DNA of 34,188 bases from the IMG/VR virus record IMGVR_UViG_3300027734_000016, positions 1 through 34,188 of that record. One strand, given 5' to 3'. A program made the translations under genes and the position numbers. This document shows positions 21,582-27,428 of the stretch, in pieces. Position 1 is the first letter of the stretch. Each line of letters opens with the position of its first letter. The notes under the pieces were generated by a model, which had not been told where the DNA came from, made no database searches, and worked only from the letters and a program-made list of their open reading frames with translations. Origin of the DNA: a virus.

Positions 21582-21907
21582 AAGATTACGACCCAAATGA
21601 TGCGATTGACTTCATTTTCAAGAAAGCGCCAGATTATGCGGCTGCAAAGGGCAGATTGGCAGAGCTTGAGGCTTTTAAAAGTAGTCTTAAGGCGATTAAA
21701 ATGGCGCAAACAGACGAACAAAGTCTGGGCGCCCAAGAGCGAGAGGCTTATCGCAGCCAAGAGTACCAAGATTTATGCAAAGCTATTGGAGCTGCAACGG
21801 AACAAGCTGAGGCGCTTAGATGGCAGCTAGAAGCAGCTAAGATGCGCTTTGAAGCATGGCGCACTCAAGAAGCAAGCAACAGAAACATAGAAAGATTAAC
21901 AAAATGA
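21578..21907 (+). CDS. Helical early protein of a common phage family
   Basis: 109 residues from the ATGA overlap at 21578; a longer frame from 21530 would run through the membrane-protein gene. It opens MKDYDPNDAIDFIFKKAPDY, AAAKGRLAELEAFKSSLKAI, and contains the well-conserved phage pattern AYRSQEYQDLCKAIGAATEQ, ALRWQLEAAKMRFEAWRTQE and ASNRNIERL. It is almost fully alpha-helical and probably a coiled-coil oligomer. Similar proteins appear next to ERF/replication genes of many podoviruses and siphoviruses, without a known function. Confidence 0.7.
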   Translation: MKDYDPNDAIDFIFKKAPDYAAAKGRLAELEAFKSSLKAIKMAQTDEQSLGAQEREAYRSQEYQDLCKAIGAATEQAEALRWQLEAAKMRFEAWRTQEASNRNIERLTK

Positions 21908-22080
21908 CAGACTATTCTGAAAACTATTTACGCATACAAAAGCTGCTGAAGTGCTATCACAATGCAACACTTAAAAATCAGTACGAAAAAGCCACCAAAA
22001 TAGCGCATGATTTAGCAGAAGAAACCATCAAGCTAGAATTTGCTACTTATGACCAAGTTAGAAAGCAATGGCTAAGCTAA
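21904..22080 (+). CDS. Small hypothetical early protein
   Basis: 58 residues from the ATG at 21904 (ATGA overlap with the previous stop). It is helical: NYLRIQKLLKCYHNATLKNQ, then ATKIAHDLAEETIKLEFATY. A longer start at 21856 would overlap the previous gene by 50 bases and lacks support. Its 3' end overlaps the next gene. It has a helix-turn-helix-free, tetratricopeptide-like appearance, but no family is recognised. Confidence 0.62.
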   Translation: MTDYSENYLRIQKLLKCYHNATLKNQYEKATKIAHDLAEETIKLEFATYDQVRKQWLS

Positions 22081-22439
22081 TGCGTAATGCGTATGCTACG
22101 CACACAGACTATGCAGAGTTTAAAGGTTTAATCCCTGCAAATCCTGCGTTGGTGCCTAGCAATGTAGATGGTATGCTTGAGCGCAAAGGTAAATTTTTAA
22201 TTCTTGAATGGAAAAGACCAGGCGAAAAAGTAAGTGTAGGGCAAAAAATTATGCTGCAAGCATTAGCGGCTAAATCTGATTTTATGGTAATAATTATTTA
22301 TGGCAATACAGATAATGAAACTGTTATAAATTCATATTGGCTTCTTACACCTCATGGTGTACCTGTTAAAACAGGTGTAGGGTTTGAGTCTTTTAAACAG
22401 TTTTATAGACAATGGTATGAATGGGCTGATGGCAACTAA
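22068..22439 (+). CDS. PD-(D/E)XK-like nuclease (putative)
   Basis: 123 residues if the ATG at 22068 is used; an ATG at 22080 directly on the upstream stop (TAATG) is as likely and gives 119. A PD-(D/E)XK-type arrangement is visible: NVDGMLERKG (Asp34), then FLILEWKRPGE (Glu47, Lys49), then SVGQKIMLQALA (Gln59). This matches the D...ExK...Q pattern of VRR-NUC/resolvase-like nucleases. The remainder is a beta strand (FMVIIIYGN) and an aromatic end. Its neighbour is a Ref-like HNH nuclease. Nuclease activity is inferred only from the motif spacing. Confidence 0.6.
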   Translation: MAKLMRNAYATHTDYAEFKGLIPANPALVPSNVDGMLERKGKFLILEWKRPGEKVSVGQKIMLQALAAKSDFMVIIIYGNTDNETVINSYWLLTPHGVPVKTGVGFESFKQFYRQWYEWADGN

Positions 22440-22716
22440 AAATGAAAAGAAGTCACTTGATAAGATTGCAAGACTCGGATGTATTCTGTGTTCCGAAGTC
22501 CTTGGGTTTGAAGGCACTCCGGCAGAACTCCATCATGTGCGCCGGTATGGAACTAAACGGGCTACATCCCCTGTCCTGCCACTTTGCCCAGAACACCATC
22601 GTGGAAACACCGGTCTTCACGGACTGGGTGCAAAAGGTTTTGAAAATAAATGGGGCATTACCCAGGAGAGGCTCTTGGAATGCGTCAATCAGAAACTTGG
22701 AAAGGGATATGAGTGA
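22429..22716 (+). CDS. Ref-like HNH nuclease
   Basis: 95 residues from the ATG at 22429, which overlaps the previous stop; an in-frame ATG at 22417 is possible. The zinc/active-site layout is clear: GCILCSE (Cys18, Cys21), AELHHVRRYGTKRA (His35, His36), LPLCPEHHRGNTGLHG (Cys53, His56, His57) and KWGITQERLLE. This matches the Ref family (phage P1 recombination-enhancement nuclease), an HNH-type enzyme that cuts DNA in a RecA-dependent way. It would cut recombination intermediates or host DNA. Its stop overlaps the next start (GTGA). Confidence 0.83.
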   Translation: MATKNEKKSLDKIARLGCILCSEVLGFEGTPAELHHVRRYGTKRATSPVLPLCPEHHRGNTGLHGLGAKGFENKWGITQERLLECVNQKLGKGYE

Positions 22717-22793
22717 ATGACATATTGCTTGCTTTTGGCGTGTTAGTTTTGTTGCTGCCCGCAATAGCTGTATGGATAAGTTTACAATTCTGA
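22713..22793 (+). CDS. 26-residue single-pass membrane peptide
   Basis: The frame starts at GTG in a GTGA overlap with the Ref-like gene and encodes VNDILLAFGVLVLLLPAIAV, then WISLQF. Almost the whole peptide is one transmembrane helix. Coupling to the upstream stop and the lack of any other gene in the gap support it. Function is unknown. Confidence 0.5.
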   Translation: MNDILLAFGVLVLLLPAIAVWISLQF

Positions 22794-22800
22794 CTCTTAA

Positions 22801-22828
22801 ACTTTACAATCCTTGGTTTTTGTAAAGT
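22801..22828. terminator. Hairpin between convergent genes, possible bidirectional terminator
   Basis: A perfect 9-bp inverted repeat, ACTTTACAA (22801-22809) with TTGTAAAGT (22820-22828), encloses a 10-base loop. It sits exactly between the stops of the rightward early block and the leftward pair. The T-run after it is short on both strands, so terminator strength is uncertain. The location makes a transcript-end role likely. Confidence 0.55.
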
Positions 22829-22833
22829 ATTGG

Positions 22834-23187
22834 CTACAATTCTAAGGGGTCAAAGCCTAATTCAGTAGCTACAAGTTTGCAACGAACTCTAAATGGTTTG
22901 CCATGTTGCATCCATTTGTCGCCTTTTTGACGATGAAAGCTAAGATGCACCATTTCATGGGCTAATGTAGTAATGACTGTGTAGTAATGCCCGCAGCGAG
23001 CAGACGAAATTGTAATGGTATGCTCGTAATCCTCGCCTGTGTCGTATAAGTAAGTACCCATAGTTTCTGGGTCAGCAGTCACAACAAAGTCAATTTCTTC
23101 AGGTACAGGCATTTTCCATTTAGTAAATGGATAACAGCAATAAAGAGAAGCGTAAAGGTTTTTAACAACCTCTGAATTTAATTTCAT
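22834..23187 (-). CDS. SprT-like zinc metalloprotease domain protein
   Basis: 117 residues. The active-site motif TLAHEMVHLSFH (His77, Glu78, His81) is the HExxH of the SprT/Spartan-like family, and DKWMQHGKPFRVRCKLVATE after it supplies the third ligand region. It is shorter than Spartan proteins and consists of the protease core only. In phages, small SprT-like proteins are seen in early operons, perhaps to remove DNA-protein crosslinks or cleave host proteins. It overlaps the upstream phosphoesterase by four bases. Confidence 0.82.
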   Translation of the reverse strand: MKLNSEVVKNLYASLYCCYPFTKWKMPVPEEIDFVVTADPETMGTYLYDTGEDYEHTITISSARCGHYYTVITTLAHEMVHLSFHRQKGDKWMQHGKPFRVRCKLVATELGFDPLEL

Positions 23188-24143
23188 ACTTTATGTATTT
23201 TGCCACGAAACTCAACTTCATCATCGCCCCATACACGCACCATTTCAGGCTGCAATAGTTTGCTGCGCTCAAACGACAGCATTACAAAGCCACTATTCCA
23301 GTCTTTAGGCGTGTCCTCAGTATATGAAAACTGTTGCCCGTTAGGGTCAGCAAGCGTGCCTGTTTGCACACCCCACCTTGTCCCATTGTAATCATTAAAT
23401 GGAATGGCGCTCAAAACATGAGTATGGCCAGTAATCATATTGACCCCTGAGTTAACCGCATTGTTTCTGCCACCAGTCCAGCCACCTTTCCAACGATGCT
23501 TAATGCAAGTGTCCTCATTTACCCAAAATGACCAGCAAGGTGACCACATAGGAAAGTAGTCACGCAACGATGTGCCAAACACACCCTCAAAAGTAGGCAA
23601 ATTAGCAATGATTGACATTTCCAATCTTTGGTCGTGGTTGCCCATTGGCCAAAACAATTTAGCTCCTCTTGCTACTGACTCAATTTCGCCTAAATAATAT
23701 TGGCAAGCGTCTAATTCTTCTTTGACAGTAGGTACTTTATTCCAATCCTGTCTAGGAAAACGACTTAAATTGGCGCCATCCAATGCGTCACCATTACAGA
23801 CTATGGCAGTAGGCTTATATTCTTTAATCATCTCTATGAGTGCTTTAAACGCTGTAGTCGTTTCGTCAGGCCAAAAGTGAGCGTCACTAAATACAATAAC
23901 TCGACCTTTTTCTATGTCCATGCCTCTGCGTACATGACCTGGTGTTTGCTCAATTTTTTTAGCGTAAGCTGGGTTTTGACTTGCAAAAGTAGGCAGCTGA
24001 ATTTTTAAACGATTTTCTATTGACCTGCGTCTAGACATTACATTTCTGACTGCTATACCATGTATTTTTGCAAACTCTGCAGGACTGCCAACCTTATTCC
24101 AAGACTCTATCCATTCTTCATCTGTTAAGTGGTAGCCAGGCAT
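23184..24143 (-). CDS. Calcineurin-like metallophosphoesterase with N-terminal helical domain
   Basis: 319 residues. Residues 1-45 look like a small DNA-binding helical domain (EEWIESWNKVGSPAEFAKIH, then IAVRNVMSRRRSIENR). The metallophosphoesterase motifs follow in order: VIVFSDAHFW (Asp87, His89), VCNGDALDG (Asp119), WPMGNHDQRLE and MITGHTHVLSAI. Such enzymes hydrolyse phosphodiesters with two metal ions; phage members act on nucleic acid ends or small nucleotides, and the HTH-like N-terminus suggests a DNA substrate. It is the first gene of the leftward pair and starts 47 bases from the divergent late genes. Confidence 0.87.
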   Translation of the reverse strand: MPGYHLTDEEWIESWNKVGSPAEFAKIHGIAVRNVMSRRRSIENRLKIQLPTFASQNPAYAKKIEQTPGHVRRGMDIEKGRVIVFSDAHFWPDETTTAFKALIEMIKEYKPTAIVCNGDALDGANLSRFPRQDWNKVPTVKEELDACQYYLGEIESVARGAKLFWPMGNHDQRLEMSIIANLPTFEGVFGTSLRDYFPMWSPCWSFWVNEDTCIKHRWKGGWTGGRNNAVNSGVNMITGHTHVLSAIPFNDYNGTRWGVQTGTLADPNGQQFSYTEDTPKDWNSGFVMLSFERSKLLQPEMVRVWGDDEVEFRGKIHKV

Positions 24144-24160
24144 GAATATTCCTATATAAT
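24133..24160 (+). promoter_or_regulatory. Candidate late promoter
   Basis: TAGCCA (24133-24138), 16 bases, then TATAAT (24155-24160) gives a perfect -10 and a 4-of-6 -35 box. It is located just before the first gene of the long rightward late arm. The -35 lies in the start of the divergent phosphoesterase gene. It would be read by host RNA polymerase, in line with the absence of a phage polymerase. Confidence 0.5.
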
Positions 24161-24190
24161 CAATAAGTTACTGAATACTAACTGAAAAAT

Positions 24191-24475
24191 ATGACATTTG
24201 CGAAAAAAGTAGATAAAAACCAGAATGATGTTGTAAAGGCACTACGGGATTATGGCGCTGATGTGCATTTACTTCACATGGTAGGCAAAGGTATACCTGA
24301 CTGTTTAGTCGCTTATGAAGGACACACTATTTTAATGGAAATTAAAGATGGTGCTGATAAAAAATTTACACCTGACCAGATTAAGTTTATTGCAAGCTGG
24401 AAAGGTGGGCTTTTATACAGAGTAAATTCAAGCGAAGAAGCTATAGAAGTATTAAAATCATTAAAAATGGAGTAA
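24191..24475 (+). CDS. VRR-NUC type nuclease
   Basis: 94 residues. The motif set VGKGIPDCLVAYEGHTILME, then IKDG and FTPDQIKFIASWKGG contains Asp37, Glu50, Lys52 and Gln63 in the GxPD...ExK...Q arrangement of VRR-NUC nucleases. Phage members of this family are usually small stand-alone nucleases that cleave branched or flap DNA, often at late stages for packaging or recombination. It is the first gene of the rightward late arm. The ribosome site is weak (ACTGAAAAAT), so its level may be low. Confidence 0.85.
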   Translation: MTFAKKVDKNQNDVVKALRDYGADVHLLHMVGKGIPDCLVAYEGHTILMEIKDGADKKFTPDQIKFIASWKGGLLYRVNSSEEAIEVLKSLKME

Positions 24476-24478
24476 TTT

Positions 24479-24844
24479 ATGAATGAAACTCAAAATGTCG
24501 CTATGTTTGCCGCTACTCTCTTGCATAGCAGCACTAATACTCATTTTTTCCATTGGTCAACAAATTCTTACTCACAGCATAAGGCTTTGGGCAAATACTA
24601 TGATGAAATAATTGAGCTGGTGGATTCTTATGTAGAGGCATACATGGGCTGCTATGAGCAGATTAAAGAATTCCCTAGCGTATATCACCAACCTAAAGAA
24701 CCACTCAAGTATTTAGAGTCATTAAAGAATTTTGTGGCTGAAGCCAACGCAGACTTGCCACAGAAACAAGAATTAGTCAATATTGTTGCAGAAATACAAC
24801 AATTAATTGACTCTACCATATACAAACTCAAATATCTCAAGTAA
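24479..24844 (+). CDS. Ferritin-like four-helix protein (DUF5856/Dps-like)
   Basis: 121 residues starting three bases after the nuclease gene. An initial helix with LLHSSTNTHFFHWSTNSYSQ, then HKALGKYYDEIIELVDSYVE has the same pattern as the first helices of Dps/ferritin-like proteins (H..HW...S...H..L...Y). Three more helices follow (YEQIKEFPSVYH, then LESLKNFVAEANADLPQKQE). Known phage DUF5856 proteins have this fold but no clear iron site. It could bind DNA, iron or a host factor; the function is not known. Confidence 0.68.
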   Translation: MNETQNVAMFAATLLHSSTNTHFFHWSTNSYSQHKALGKYYDEIIELVDSYVEAYMGCYEQIKEFPSVYHQPKEPLKYLESLKNFVAEANADLPQKQELVNIVAEIQQLIDSTIYKLKYLK

Positions 24845-24853
24845 GGATTCATT

Positions 24854-25036
24854 ATGCCAATGGACAAATCAGGGTCAGCTCAATCAGTCGGCAAAAATTA
24901 CAAAACTGAAGTAGCTGCTGGCAAGCCTAAAAAGCAAGCTATGGCTATTGCATTGTCCGAAGAGCGTACTCATGCTAAAGGCAAGCGTAAAGCTAAATTA
25001 GAAGAATCCTACGCTAAATACTTAGAAACAAAATGA
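24854..25036 (+). CDS. Small basic protein (DUF6496-like)
   Basis: 60 residues with an AAGGA ribosome site. It reads MDKSGSAQSVGKNYKTEVAA, GKPKKQAMAIALSEERTHAK, GKRKAKLEESYAKYLETK. It is rich in Lys/Ala with the pattern S..QSVGKNY.TE..AG.P..QA.AIAL, which recurs in phage structural-region proteins of unknown function. It is likely to bind DNA by charge. Its stop overlaps the next start (ATGA). Confidence 0.65.
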   Translation: MPMDKSGSAQSVGKNYKTEVAAGKPKKQAMAIALSEERTHAKGKRKAKLEESYAKYLETK

Positions 25037-25335
25037 GTCGGCAAGACCAAATCCGTAGTGCGATGGCTAAGCATGATAAGCCTATTGCTCATAAAACTAC
25101 AGGTAAGGGTAAGACTTATAACCCTACAGACAAAGGCGCAGGCATGACAGCCAAAGGTAGAGCTGAATACAACGCTAAGAATGGCAGTAACTTAAAAGCA
25201 CCAGCACCACATCCTAAGTCAAAAGCAGACAAAGGCAGAAAAGCCTCATTCTGTGCAAGAATGTCAGGTGTAGTGGCTCACGCTAAAGGTCCTGCTGAAA
25301 GAGCTAAAGCCTCACTAAAGAATTGGAACTGCTAA
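25033..25335 (+). CDS. Lysine-rich protein (DUF6321-like)
   Basis: 100 residues, very basic. The central pattern GAGMTAKGRAEYNAKNGSNL, then KAPAPHPKSKADKGRKASFC, then ARMSGV is one I recognise from DUF6321-type proteins of aquatic phages and their bacterial relatives. The end, ASLKNWNC, is also typical. It may be packaged with or bound to DNA. It overlaps the neighbours by ATGA and TAATG, so all four basic genes are translated together. Confidence 0.68.
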   Translation: MSRQDQIRSAMAKHDKPIAHKTTGKGKTYNPTDKGAGMTAKGRAEYNAKNGSNLKAPAPHPKSKADKGRKASFCARMSGVVAHAKGPAERAKASLKNWNC

Positions 25336-25505
25336 TGAAACCTGGCTTATATGCAAATATCCATGCAAAACAAGAGCGCATTAAACATGGTTCAGGTGAG
25401 CGTATGCGTAAAGCTGGTAGTAAAGGGGCGCCAACAGCAGCAGACTTTAAACAAGCAGCAAAAACAAGAAAACAAGTCATTACTGACAAAATGAAGGATA
25501 TGTAA
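25335..25505 (+). CDS. Small basic hypothetical protein
   Basis: 56 residues from the ATG at 25335 (TAATG overlap); a start 12 bases upstream would lie within the previous gene. It reads MKPGLYANIHAKQERIKHGS, GERMRKAGSKGAPTAADFKQ, AAKTRKQVITDKMKDM. The first half (KPGLYANI..KRERI..GSGE.MR..G..GAPT) is a recurring phage pattern of unknown function. Basic and helical; it overlaps the next gene by TAATG. Confidence 0.66.
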   Translation: MKPGLYANIHAKQERIKHGSGERMRKAGSKGAPTAADFKQAAKTRKQVITDKMKDM

Positions 25506-25726
25506 TGAAACACATGACAAGAAGTTACCCGCCTGAAAATGCTATGTTGCGCCCGCACAAAGAGTCCACGCTTGAGAAGCAACAAAAGAAGCGTCAAGAC
25601 CATAATCCCCCATTAGAGCTAGATGACAGCAACATTCTTAACAGAAAAGCTAATCAACGCATGAAGCGTAAGCAAGCATTAATGGATGCAATGAACAAAA
25701 ACCATGACCCTGACATTGTAGGATAA
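25505..25726 (+). CDS. Small basic hypothetical protein
   Basis: 73 residues, Lys/Gln/Arg-rich, starting in a TAATG overlap. It has SYPPENAMLRPHKESTLEKQ, then KRQDHNPPLELDDSNILNRK and a basic helix (NQRMKRKQALMDAMNKNHDP). It is the last gene of the basic-protein group before the terminase genes. No family is recognised. A charge-based interaction with DNA or terminase is possible. Confidence 0.62.
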   Translation: MKHMTRSYPPENAMLRPHKESTLEKQQKKRQDHNPPLELDDSNILNRKANQRMKRKQALMDAMNKNHDPDIVG

Positions 25727-25770
25727 TTGCTGTAGAATAAACCCCTTATAAATCAATTACTTGAGATTAT

Positions 25771-26097
25771 ATGGACAAAAAACTGTCGAAATCTGTTGAA
25801 GATAACCTAAATAGAGCAGGTAGAAAGCCAGGAGTGCCTAATAAAAGCACTACCGCAGCTAGGGAAGCGATTGCCAAGTTTGTTGATGGCAATGCACACA
25901 AAATGCAAGAGTGGCTCCAAAGCGTTGCTGATGGCATACAAAACGATGAAGGTAAATACATAGTCGCACCTAATCCTGAGAAAGCATTTGGTATGCTACA
26001 GACTGTAATGGAATACCATGTGCCTAAACTTGCTCGTACTGAAGTAGTAGGAGATGAGAAAGCACCACAAAGAATGGTTGTGTCTTGGAAGAAGTAA
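25771..26097 (+). CDS. Terminase small subunit (putative)
   Basis: 108 residues. It begins with a basic, HTH-like part (LNRAGRKPGVPNKSTTAARE, then AIAKFVDGNA), which resembles the DNA-binding segments of small terminase-type or DUF5681-like phage proteins. A helical oligomerisation region follows (QEWLQSVADGIQNDEGKYIV, then EKAFGMLQTVMEYHVPKLAR). It overlaps the large terminase gene by 13 bases. The small subunit normally recognises the packaging site, and location directly upstream of the large subunit is the main support. Confidence 0.72.
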   Translation: MDKKLSKSVEDNLNRAGRKPGVPNKSTTAAREAIAKFVDGNAHKMQEWLQSVADGIQNDEGKYIVAPNPEKAFGMLQTVMEYHVPKLARTEVVGDEKAPQRMVVSWKK

Positions 26098-27428
26098 TAG
26101 ATGTAGAGCTAGACTACAAGCCTAGAGATGTATTCCTAGACTTTCACGAAAGAAGTCAACGATGGGCAGTAATAGTGGCTCATCGTAGGTGCGGTAAGAC
26201 AGTAAGCTGCATTAATGAGCTGGTATACAAAGCACTTATAGAAAATAAAGAAGATGGTCGCTACGCCTATGTGGCGCCTTATTACAGCCAAGCCAAAAAC
26301 ATTGCATGGGACTACTTATTACGCTTTAGTAGACCTGTCATGGCTAAAGCAAACCAAAGCGAATTATGGGTAGAGTTAATAAATGGTGCAAGGATTCGTT
26401 TGTTTGGTGCTGATAACGCTGACAGTCTCCGTGGTTTGTATCTTGATGGCATAGTATTAGACGAGTATGCCGATATGCGCCCTAGAATATGGGGTGAGAT
26501 TATTCGCCCGCTGCTTGCAGATAGGTTAGGTTGGGCTGTATTCATTGGCACACCTAAAGGGCATAATGCTTTTTGGGACATATACAACAATGCGACTAAA
26601 GACAGCGATTGGTACGCTAAAACGCTGAGAGCCAGTCAGACTGGTTTAATACCAGCTTCTGAGCTACAAGACGCAGCTAAGTCAATGACGCAGGACCAAT
26701 ATCTACAAGAGTTTGAATGTGACTTTGAGTCCGCAATCCTAGGCGCTTTCTATGGTAAGGAAATGCGCCAAATCACAGACCAAGGCAGAATTACAGATAT
26801 TGAGTACGACCCTATGTTTCCTGTGCATACAGCATGGGACCTTGGCTATTCAGACGATACGGCAATATGGTGGTTTCAAGTAGTGCATGGTGAAATTCGT
26901 ATGCTTGACTATCATTCGTCAAATGGGCAGCCTGTAGCGTTTTACTCAGGCATAATTCAGTCAAGAGAGAAAGAAAAAGGCTATGTGTATGGTACACATT
27001 ACTTACCTCACGATGCACGAGCTAAGACACTTGCCTCAAATAGAAGCATAATTGAGCAACTTTCAGACAAAATTGCGTTAAAATCAATGAAAATTGTGCC
27101 AAGTTTGTCGTTACAAGATGGAATTCAAGCAAGCAGATTGGCATTGACCAGGGCTTGGTTTGACCATAAGTGCGAAGATGGCATTGAATGTTTAAGGCAG
27201 TACCAGCGTGAGTACGATGAAGATAAGAAAGTGTTTAGAGATAAACCTAGGCACGATTGGACTAGCCATGGTGCAGACGCATTTAGGATGTTAAGTATTG
27301 CCTGGAAAGAAGAAGCTAAGTTACCCTCGAAAGATGACTCGATTAAAGGGCTATTTGTAGGTAAAACCGATGTTAGTTTGAATGAATTGTGGAAACAACC
27401 ACAAAGCACTTCAAGAGGAAGAATTTGA
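26085..27428 (+). CDS. Terminase large subunit
   Basis: 447 residues. The ATPase motifs are clear: AHRRCGKT (Walker A, residues 32-39), GIVLDEYAD (Walker B, Asp126/Glu127) and FIGTPKGHN (motif III). The nuclease domain has WDLGYSDDTA (Asp252), LPHDAR (Asp310) and SHGADAFR (Asp398), the three acidic positions of the RNase H-like fold. The enzyme pumps DNA into the procapsid through the portal and cuts concatemers. Size and motif spacing are usual for podovirus large terminases, and the C-terminal part ends near the portal start (TGATG overlap). Confidence 0.95.
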   Translation: MEEVIDVELDYKPRDVFLDFHERSQRWAVIVAHRRCGKTVSCINELVYKALIENKEDGRYAYVAPYYSQAKNIAWDYLLRFSRPVMAKANQSELWVELINGARIRLFGADNADSLRGLYLDGIVLDEYADMRPRIWGEIIRPLLADRLGWAVFIGTPKGHNAFWDIYNNATKDSDWYAKTLRASQTGLIPASELQDAAKSMTQDQYLQEFECDFESAILGAFYGKEMRQITDQGRITDIEYDPMFPVHTAWDLGYSDDTAIWWFQVVHGEIRMLDYHSSNGQPVAFYSGIIQSREKEKGYVYGTHYLPHDARAKTLASNRSIIEQLSDKIALKSMKIVPSLSLQDGIQASRLALTRAWFDHKCEDGIECLRQYQREYDEDKKVFRDKPRHDWTSHGADAFRMLSIAWKEEAKLPSKDDSIKGLFVGKTDVSLNELWKQPQSTSRGRI

